The notes under the pieces: generated by a model
Databases searched by the model: none
What the model was told of the DNA's origin: nothing
The model's input: only the letters and a program-made list of their open reading frames with translations
Made by a program: the position numbers and the translations under genes
NCBI GenBank assembly: GCA_022575985.1
Contig: JAKSXM010000132.1
Coordinates: 9,734,001-9,798,000 of the forward strand
Length of the DNA: 64,000 bases
DNA from: Anagrus nilaparvatae
Taxonomy: Eukaryota > Arthropoda > Insecta > Hymenoptera > Mymaridae
Direction: 5' to 3'
Shown here: positions 55,740 through 64,000 of the stretch, piece after piece
Numbering within the stretch: the stretch's first letter is position 1
Layout of the letters: every line of letters starts with the position of its first letter

Positions 55740-58686
55740 TTATTCATCAAATTGAGCATTTTCATTGATCCATTCTCGATAATAAGGTACATTAGAGATA
55801 GTGCCAATAGCACCAAAACAGGAATTGAATGATATAACTCCTGCTAATCGACCTTCAATAATAAAAGGACCACCATAATCTTGAAGACATGAATCTCTTA
55901 TAGGATCCCCATAATAACCAGCACAAAAAGAACCTTCTGGAATTGATCCTTCGTAAGCATTTGTACAGATTGATCTGCTGATAACTGGTACAGTAGTTTC
56001 GACTAAATTTTCTGGCATTTTATCTGCTTCAAAAGACGAATAACCCCATCCACTTATTAAAGCCTCAACACCTTCTTTAATTTCCTCGGTTTTATAAAAT
56101 AAATCTACTGATTTCGTTGTTTCATCATACTTAAAAGGCTCTACCACTTGTATCAAAGCAATGTTATTATTAAATCTTGGAATATCGTCTGTATCAATTG
56201 AAAAATTTTCATGGCTAATAATTTTTTCAATATTATGAATTTTCCCGCCTTTATTCCAATAAGTAGATCCACTTCGTATTTTAAAGTCTTCGATTCCTCC
56301 ATCTTTTAAACAAGCTGCTGCTGTTAAAACATAATATTTCGATATTATGTTACCACTGCACAGTACTGACGATGTTAAATCCTTTTCTACTATGCTTACT
56401 ATATATGGGAACTTTTCAATCGTTGTATCATGTCCACCGAGAATTGCAAAGACTATACCTGAAATTAAATTTTAAAAAATTAGATACAACAAAAAAATCT
56501 AAAATTTGTAAAATCTAATTAAAAAATATTTTTACATCGGTTATTAATTTTTATCATTGGGATGCAATTTCATGACAACTTTGATCAGTAGTTAATATAT
56601 TTTAAATCTTAATACATTTTAAATATATTTTATTAACGTTGCGTAATTTTTTATCAGAAAATGAAAAAGAAGTTAAAAATGTTTATATGTAACAAATTCC
56701 TGTTGAATCCGAATCTGCTATCATTTTTTTTCTAATTGGCCTTAAAAGTTGTGTTTTCCATGTTCTTTTTGTTAGTAAATAGTTTTAGAGGGGTATTTGT
56801 ATTTAAGGTTGATCATCACCAGTTATTTTGACGACAATAGAAATCGATAGAATTTTAAATTTCTAACTTTTGGGTATTATTATTGTGTTATAATATTATA
56901 CATATAAATATAAAATTTTAAGAAAATTGTCGTTTTCGGTTAGGAGATACAAAGCTCCAAAGTTGTATCCTTATACATTGCAAGGATGCTGAGTCAATAA
57001 ACAGGGGTTTTAGATTTTTATTTACTGTCAACGCCGAATATAAACAATAGATTTAAAAAAAAAAAAATGCACAAAGTAAAATAATTGTTGAAGAAGCCTC
57101 TATTCGATTGTTAAATAAATTGTGGATTTCATATAAAAGATATTTAATTAGAAAAAATAAAAAACCGATGAAAATTTTAAGGTGACAACGCCATCGTTTT
57201 AAATACACGCATAATATTATAATAATAATAAGGCTAGTTCCACAAACCTCCGTAAGCGCAGAAACGGAACCGCAACGCAATGCGCACAGCTCGATTTTCG
57301 TTTGTGCACATGCGTATTGTGCTGTGCGCATTGCGTTGCGGCTCCGTTTCTGCGCTTACGGAGGTTTGTGGAACTAGCCTAAGGCTGATTCTACAAAACC
57401 GTAAAATCGCCCCGCAATCCGCAACCGTAGACTGCAACGCACGAAATTTTTCAGTGTAGCCAACTCATCTTAAATTTATTAAATTTTATAACCAAAAATA
57501 ATAAAGTAAAAATAATAAGCAAAGGCAAGAAAATAAAATTATAATAATTAAATAAATGATTCATAAAAGTAATTAAATATTAAATATAATTATTAATTTT
57601 TTAAATGTTCAGTTATTATTCGGCAGAAAATGGAAAAATATCATAATATTGTATATTTCTTAATTCTCATACAATCTCATTATTTTTTTCGTGCATATGT
57701 TTTTGTTTTTTGAATACTAAAGAATCTAGAAACATTCTTAAATTTTTCTTCAGGTTTTTTATTTTTACCGCAAACAGCCAAAAATTTTTTTTTTTGATAA
57801 ATTAAAAACTTTTTTTGACTCAAAAAAAATTTTACAAGTTTTTGAAGAAACGTCCATTTTTAATAAAAATTTAATTGAGTACGAATAACCGAATCAAGTA
57901 ATACCAATCGCGACAGTAAAATTTTATCATATTTTTGAGATATTTCAATTTTATTTTTTTCAATATTTCACTTTTTCACGAAATTTTCAAAAAATTTTAA
58001 TTTTTTCAGAGTAAAAAGTAGTAAAAATTGACTATCTCCAAAAGCACGATAGATGAGTTACAAAACTACAGCCTATATTACTCACAGATTTTTTTTCTTT
58101 ATTTTGACACCGGTTTTATGTAATTACGTTCATTGGTTCGGCCCCGATGATGAAAAACGCACACATGGTTGAACACACTCACACACATTCACCCATACAA
58201 ATAAATTTTCAAATATATATAGTAGTAGTAAGACATATTTATAAATAAATATGAAGATTATATACATTTATTTAAATTTGATAAGTTTTATAAAAAACAT
58301 TAAATTTCGTTTTTGTTATAACAAAAAAAAGATTACTTTTTTGCAATAAATTTATTAATTTCCTCACGATTGTTTTGCGGCTCTTTCCAGTCGCAGAAAG
58401 AATAAAATATGAAACATTCTCGCCCGAGTTACCGAAGACCGCGCGGAATTTTATTCTGGACATGTTATGTTGTATTGCGGTATACCATTTTTCAGATATT
58501 CTATGCACAAATTTGTTTACAAGATTTATAATGAATTTTTTGTACGTCAAAATTATACGAATTTTATTTAAACTCACTTGTTAATTTTATTCACTTGTTA
58601 TTTTATTGCAAATATAGTATATCATATTATAATTTACCTGTAGTACAGCACAATAAAAAAAATGCAATAAAATTAATTCGGAACAT
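55740..58686 (-). CDS. Secreted serine-protease homologue lacking the catalytic triad (two exons, 255 aa)
   Basis: Exon 1 (58638-58686) encodes MFRINFIAFFLLCCTT and ends ACAG|GTAAAT. Exon 2 (55740-56458) begins after 'atttcag' in matching phase. The signal peptide runs straight into ILGGHDTTIEKFPYIVS, the chymotrypsin-fold N-terminus (usually IVGG), without a propeptide. The catalytic His site reads VLTAAAC (Ala65), the Asp site NNNIAL (Asn115), and the Ser site DSCLQDYGGP (Tyr211 instead of Ser). All three are lost, while SGWG, the S1-site Asp205 and Cys residues are kept. It is therefore a pseudoenzyme, like the serine-protease homologues of insect haemolymph, saliva and venom, where they act as cofactors or decoys. 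The frame is intact. Confidence 0.85.
56460..58637. other. Intron of the protease homologue
   Basis: A 2.2 kb A/T-rich intron with a palindromic MITE at 57231-57380 and a second, half copy just after it. Frames at 57053-57437 are by-products of the MITE. The overlapping frames near 58272-58584 on both strands have no recognisable motif. Confidence 0.6.
57231..57380. mobile_element. 150 bp near-perfect palindromic MITE
   Basis: AGGCTAGTTCCACAAACC and its inverse bound a GC-rich palindrome with inner arms 'gcgcagaaacgga' and 'cgcaacgcaatgcgcacagc'. Pairing covers nearly all 150 bases with a small centre. A diverged half copy ('aaggctgattctacaaaaccg...ccgcaaccg') follows directly at 57381-57440. 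Target duplication unclear. Confidence 0.8.
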
Positions 58687-58689
58687 AGT

Positions 58690-59302
58690 TGTTATTTCAA
58701 CACGATTCAAAGTATGACTGATAAAATTTAAACTAAAACGAAATGATAAGATATATTTCATGACATACTCGAAAATAAAATATTTAACAATATGTTTTTC
58801 TATTAGTAAACATAATAAGCGAAAGATTTTAGTGAACTATATATATACACGTATCCAGAAATTTTTTTCGAGAGGGGCTAAAAAATTTCGGGAGCAATAT
58901 TTGTTAATAAACAATTTAAAAATTTTAGACTATGCCAAAAAATATTGCTATTTTCCGAGCTATTTTCATTGAAAATTTTTATTTCGGGGTGCGGGGCATG
59001 TCCCTTGGGCCGCTATTCAATCGTCATAATTATCCTTGTCCATCCAGGTCATTTCTCAGCACCTTGAAATCTAGATTTTTTGAAAACAGACCCATAAATG
59101 AAATTTGTAAAAAAATTCAATTCCGGATTCGTAAAATCAGAATTCATCAAAGTACAGAATAGGATGATTTCCGAAATTCATTTTATGAAATCTTGTATTT
59201 CATGGTAAATGTTTGCTTGTTAAAAATAATAACTTCTGATATTTTATCTAATTTACACTAAATTTTAAATATTTTGATTAATCTGCTTTACAATTCTTCT
59301 AG

Positions 59303-59305
<3 letters not shown>
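58690..59305. other. 5' flank of the protease homologue, no gene
   Basis: Short frames at 58760-58972 and 58932-59162 are open but unrecognised. A GC-richer piece ('ggggtgcggggcatgtcccttgggccgc', about 58985-59015) may be old transposon sequence. The promoter of the protease homologue should be just above 58690, but no clear TATA element stands out. Confidence 0.4.
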
Positions 59306-59307
<2 letters not shown>

Positions 59308-59337
<30 letters not shown>

Positions 59338-59346
59338 TATTTATTT
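59308..59346. repeat. (ATT)n microsatellite
   Basis: About 12 uninterrupted ATT units. No gene context. Confidence 0.9.
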
Positions 59347-59499
59347 GTTGCCACAAAAAAGTATACAGTAAAATATAAGTAATAAAACAAAGTATATGTA
59401 CAAAATATTTATAAGAAATTAAAATAAAAAGAATTACAATAATTTAAATAATTAATAACAATTGTGTATATATACACTGTTAAAAATACCCGATGGTAT

Positions 59500-59760
59500 A
59501 TTTACGAAATAATCGTAAAATTACGATTTTGTCGTAAATTTACTAAAAAAATCGTAAATTTACCATTTAAATCGTAATTTTACGATCGATCGTAAATTTA
59601 CGATTTTTTTGTAATTTTACGATTTTGATATCGTAAATTTACGACAAATTCGTAATATTATCACCAAATCGTAAATTTACGATTTTTATGGTAAATTTAC
59701 GATTTTTATGGTAAATTTACGATTTTGCATTTGTAAATTTACGACTGCTAGATTTGAGTA
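59500..59760. repeat. CGTAAATTTACG subterminal palindrome array, left
   Basis: The word CGTAAATTTACGAT or one-base variants such as CGTAAAATTACGAT is repeated about every 20-25 bases, each itself a palindrome. The same array occurs inverted at 63595-63800 at the other end of the element. Confidence 0.85.
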
Positions 59761-60219
59761 TTTATAAGCCTAAAAACAAAATTTCCGAAACTAAGGGGTA
59801 AGTACAAGTTTACCTTATTTTTTCGTTCCTAAACTCATATACGAGTAAAAACTAATTTTGGCATAAAATTTTTGTATTAACACTAAAATATCTAAATGGC
59901 ATCACAGAAGGTATTCTCATCTCAAAAGCTATTTTAAAGCCGTAAAAATTTTGTTTAGGAATTTCAAATTTTGTATACAAGCCGCAATTGAAATGAACTA
60001 AAAAAAAATTTTAATATTAAATAAATTTTTTAATATAACATTTTTTACGTACATAAATATTAACAATTCTTTAACAAAAAAATTAAAAATCTTTTTTTTG
60101 ATTTCTAAGTCGGTTCTAAGTTAAAAAAATCTAAGGCAAAAGAGGAAAAAGTTAATTAAATTCAAATAAAAATTTTTGGAGCTTAAAAAAGAAGGGAAAA
60201 TAAAAATCACTTGGCTCTC

Positions 60220-60924
60220 TTTTACCTTAAATTTTGAAAATTTTAATCTGAGACAAATATACTTATAAATTAAATAGTCTTAATGATTAAATTTTGCACA
60301 AGATCCAGATTATACATGAAAAAAACAAAAAAATTAACCTTTGGGTAGAAAAATCAAAATTTTTTCAAAAGCGTTGATATAAAGTTTTGAATTAAATATG
60401 TAGGTTTGTCTGAAATGTTTATTTCAAATATAAAGATTATGTAATTACAAAGTATAATAGTAACGGAATCCCAATAACCTAAAGGGTTCCTACAATAAAA
60501 AATGAGAATACACTCATATGTGAGAATAAAAATAATATGAAAAATCATATTTGAAAAAGAACTTTTCTGAAATTTTAAAATTAATATCTAACTTTTATGA
60601 GAAATTGTTTTTTACTATAATTTCCACCCCTTGATGAAGTTTAATGATTTTTTTTATGGTCATATTTGAAATAAGCAACGTCAGAAGCCCAGGATACAGT
60701 TTTTCAAGTAAAAATAAAACCTTTTATAAAAATTGATTTTTCACCTCTTTTTACTCTAATTTTTAACCCCTAGATGAAATTTTATGATTTTTTTGAGTTC
60801 ATATTTGAAATCAGCAATCTCAAAAACCCCTAGATATAAATTTAGAGCTAATAATATAAAGAAGTTTCAGAATTATAATAAAGTGGTACGTTTTGGCCGC
60901 GCCGGCGGTAATCGATTAACAAGG
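60220..60924. other. Unpaired segment of the outer element with a ~125 bp duplication
   Basis: It has no counterpart in the right arm. Two diverged repeats share 'cccc.tgatgaa.ttt.atgattttttt.a.g.tcatatttgaaat.agcaa' near 60630 and 60770. No gene is supported. Confidence 0.5.
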
Positions 60925-63108
60925 GGAATTCAATACATTTGGAACACTAAATTACACCAAATGGTTATGAACTAGTTTATTATGTTGAAAAAACATGACG
61001 ACTACCCTCGGTTAATTCCAATGGGCGTTCTAGGCCTAGAAACGCAGGGTTCAATGTTATAAAATAGGGTTTTTTGGTTATTTTCAATATAACGCTACAA
61101 CTTCCCATGTTAACCAAAACATTTTTGGTTGGTTTTATTCTTTTGGTATAAGTGTCACCTTTCATACGCCATAAACCAAAATTTTTTACCACTAATTCTT
61201 TCATCACTATAGCCAATTAACCAAATAGTCATTTTTTGCTAAAAACAACTAATTTTTAAAATGCTGCCAAATTTGTAATTTCTGACGTAAATGGGTTTTA
61301 TAGTTCTGAAAAAATTTGTACAAGCTTCAAGTTTCCAAAAATTTTTTATTCGTCTCATTTCCTTGATTCGTTTTTGAGAAATGGCTCTTCAAAGTTAACA
61401 TTTAGTATAGGCCTGGAGCATGGTTTTATTTGCGATTTTTTTTGAAAGCTTGTCCATGGAATTTTTCGACGGTAATTTTAGTTTTTGGGGTCGCTGATTC
61501 CAAATCCGAAGTCCGTTTTGACCTAACCTGGTCCAATTTCGCGTAATTACCCATTTTAGGTCATTTTTAATTTTTTTTTGCCATTTTTGTTTTTTGGGTT
61601 TCTATACCTAATTATCATATAATACAGTATATCTACTCATACAAAAAAAAATGGTAGCCCATAATAGGGATTCTTAGGCTATTTTTCACGCTTTTTGGGC
61701 TAATTTTAGCTATTTTTATGAAATAATACCAATTTTTATCTACAGCTTCTGTTTTTTGAGTATTTTAAGGTAGCTAAATACAAATATTATTTTTAATTTA
61801 TCTAAAAACGCCGCAGTAGCCCATAATAGGCACTTATAGGCTGTTTATGAATTTATAATTTTATAATTATTATTTTATAATTACAAAAACGGACAAAACA
61901 TTTGCAAGTATTAAAACTATTTTTTTTAAATTCTGAAAAATTAATCCAAAACTGCCTATTGTGGGCTAGTAGTCCGTTTTTTGTAATTATAAAATTATAA
62001 ATTTATAACACTACTCGTTTAAAAAAAGTAACGTATTATAAAATACCATTAAAAGGATGAGAATACCCGTGAATCGCCTATTATGGGCCACTGGACATTA
62101 TTTGTTTAAAAAAAAATGTGTTATTTGCGTTTAGTGACCCGAAAGCCACAAGCTGTAGAAAAAATTTGGTATTATTTCATAAAAATAGCTTAAATTACCC
62201 CAAAAACGTTAAAAACAGCCTATAAGTGCCTATTTATGGGCTACTGCGGCGTTTTTAGATAAATTAAAAATAATATTTGTATTTAACTACTTTAAAATAC
62301 TCAAAAAACAGAAGCTGCAGATAAAAATTGGTATTATTTCATAAAAATAGCTAAAATTAGCCCAAAAAGCGTGAAAAATAGCCTAAGAATCCCTATTATG
62401 GGCTACCATTTTTTTTTTGTATGAGTACATATACTATATTATATGATAATTAGGTATAGAAACCCAAAAAACATTAGTGTAGTGTGAGAAAAATGGTAAT
62501 ATACTAAAAATTATAACAAAAAAAATGGCAAAAAAACTTTAAAAATGACCTAACATTGGCAATTACGCAAAATTGGACCAGGTTAGGTCAAAACGGACTT
62601 TGGATTTGGAATCAGCGACCCCACAAACTATATATACCGTCGAAAAATTCCATGGACATACTTTTAAAAAAAATCGCAAATAAAACCATGCTCCCTTCAA
62701 ATTATCATATCTAGTTAACAAATAATTGAAAAGGGTAAAATAAAGAAGTTTTGGAAATTTGAAGCTTGTACAAATTTTTTGAGACCTAAAAAACCCATTT
62801 TTGTCAAAAATTACAAATTTGGCAGGAATTTAAAATTGGTCATTTTTAGCCAAAAATGACCGTTTAGTTAATTGGCTATAGTGATGAAAGAATTAATGAT
62901 ATTAATTTGGTTAACTTGTGAGATTTTGGCGTTTTGTTGAAAATTCCCAAAAAAAAACCCTATTTTATTGAGCCCTGCGTTTCTAGGCCCAGAAGGCCCA
63001 TTGGAATGAACGGAGGGTAGTCAGCATGTTTTTTCAACATAATAAACTTATCCATAAACATTTGGTGTAATTTGGTTTTCCGAATGTATTGAACTCCCCT
63101 TGTAAAAT
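60925..63108. mobile_element. Inner palindromic element (CAAGGGGANTTCAATAC ends)
   Basis: 'caaggggaattcaatacattt' at about 60920 and its inverse ending near 63105 bound about 2.2 kb whose halves pair around a centre near 62000. Inner words CCCATAATAGG and GCCTATTGTGGGC alternate in orientation and also occur in the element at 665-2409. 'ccgaagtccgttttgacct' echoes the element at 8528-9892. No coding sequence. Confidence 0.7.
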
Positions 63109-63594
63109 CTTTTACAAAAATAAAGCATATTTTTAGTGATTTTTATTTTCTCTCCTTTTTTAAGCTCCGAAAATTTTTATTTGAATTTAATTAACTTTTT
63201 CCTCTTTTGCCTTAGATTTTTTAACTTAGAAATCAAAAAAAAGAATTCTAATTTTTTTGTTAAAGAATTGTTAATATTTATGTACGTAAAAAATGTTAGA
63301 TATTAAAAAATTTATTTAATATTAAAATTTTTTTTTAGTTCATTTCAATTGTGGCTTGTATACAAAATTTGAAATTCCTAAACAAAGTTTTTACGGCTTT
63401 AAAATAACTTTTGAGATGAGAATACCTTCTCTAATACCATTTAGATATTTTAGTGTTAATACAAAAATTTTATGCCAAAATTATTTTTTACTCGTATATG
63501 AGTTTAGGATCGAAAAAATAAGGTAAACTTGTACTTAATACCCCTTCCTTAGTTTCGGAAATGTTGTTTTTAGGCTTATAAATACTCAAATCTA

Positions 63595-63800
63595 GCAGTC
63601 GTAAATTTACAAATGCAAAATCGTAAATTTACCATAAAAATCGTAAATTTACGATTTGGTGGTAATATTACAAATTTGTCGTAAATTTACGATTTCAAAA
63701 TCGTAAAATTACAAAAAAATCGTAAATTTACGATTTAAATGGTAAATTTACGATTTTTTTAGTAAATTTACGACAAAATCGTAATTTTACGATTATTTCG
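63595..63800. repeat. CGTAAATTTACG subterminal palindrome array, right
   Basis: Inverted partner of 59500-59760, with the same self-palindromic word at similar spacing. Confidence 0.85.
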
Positions 63801-63830
63801 TAAATTTACCATCGGGTATTTTTAACAGTG

Positions 63831-64000
63831 TATATATGTATATAAATATATTTATGTCTTTTGTATATGTAGTAAATATAATCTAATCTTTGGATAAAAG
63901 GTTTATCACAGTCTTTAAAGTAAATAATAATCATTAAAGTTCAGCTAGTTAAGTAATAATTCATAGTAAATAAAATAATAAGTAATGAGCAGTAATACAA
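63831..64000. other. AT-rich end of the window
   Basis: Nothing is recognised beyond the element's right flank. Confidence 0.5.

Larger units (their letters stand above)
59475..63830. mobile_element. 4.36 kb palindromic transposon (CACTGTTAAAAATACCC ends)
   Basis: CACTGTTAAAAATACCCG at 59475 and its exact inverse ending at 63830 bound an element whose outer arms (59475-60215 and 63135-63830) pair closely. The flanks are TA-rich (tatata on each side), so a short TA-type duplication is likely. CACTG ends suggest the CACTA/Chapaev group, as inference. No transposase is visible. A second palindrome (about 60925-63108) is nested inside with its own ends. Frames at 60784-60975 and 60980-61216 are not convincing. 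Confidence 0.75.

Noticed and set aside
57053..57437. Two overlapping frames rich in Ala, Arg and Cys
   Set aside because: They are generated by the GC-rich palindromic MITE in the intron.

Overview
The window is AT-rich eukaryotic DNA with GT-AG introns, homopolymer runs and very dense repeats. The host genes look like those of an insect. A wasp-like or parasitoid insect is my guess, based only on the style of the secreted genes and the repeat load. Most of the 64 kb is transposable elements, long palindromes and satellites. Three host genes are well supported, all on the minus strand: a secreted ubiquitin-protease-like protein (24255-27019, with a decayed paralogue at 49084-52217), the piRNA-pathway gene maelstrom (28295-32278, nine exons reconstructed), and a secreted trypsin-like protein that has lost all three catalytic residues (55740-58686).

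Layout. 1-8527: a ~1.27 kb satellite unit in direct and then inverted copies, broken by a 1.7 kb palindrome at AAA^TTT. 8528-9892: a palindromic element with CCC...GGG ends beside TTAA. 9900-10700: short repeats and a seven-copy hairpin array. 11.7-13.3 kb: an LTR-like segment, an orphan reading frame and a possible LINE tail. 13.3-16.9 kb: two satellites with a second AAA^TTT palindrome inside the first. 16.9-22.5 kb: a Penelope-like retroelement with ~600 bp inverted arms. 24-34 kb: the host genes. 34-46 kb: a decayed piggyBac transposase gene split by an 8.6 kb element with inverted terminal repeats. 45.5-48.2 kb: gene remnants and a tandem repeat. 49-52 kb: the pseudogene paralogue. 52.4-54 kb: another long palindrome. 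54-55 kb: a LINE remnant. 55.7-58.7 kb: the protease homologue. 59.5-63.8 kb: a 4.4 kb palindrome within a palindrome.

The most interesting structure is the element at 35723-44326. It has ~160-210 bp inverted terminal repeats and an 8 bp target duplication (TTAAACCA). It carries a spliced gene with an acidic N-terminal part leading into a capsid-like reading frame, a compact TATA-driven gene that may encode a nuclease-like protein, an intact 210-codon basic-tailed protein, and a near-complete type II tRNA-Ser(CGA)-like gene next to its right end. Two 5'-truncated R1-type LINEs and a Penelope-like element have landed in it. Each has its own target duplication, so the order of insertion can be read from the sequence. 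No polymerase, integrase or transposase was found in it. The present copy is broken by stops and frameshifts.

Several palindromic families share short internal phrases although their ends differ. This may be the second system worth following. All family names are from memory and motif reading. No search or folding program was run.
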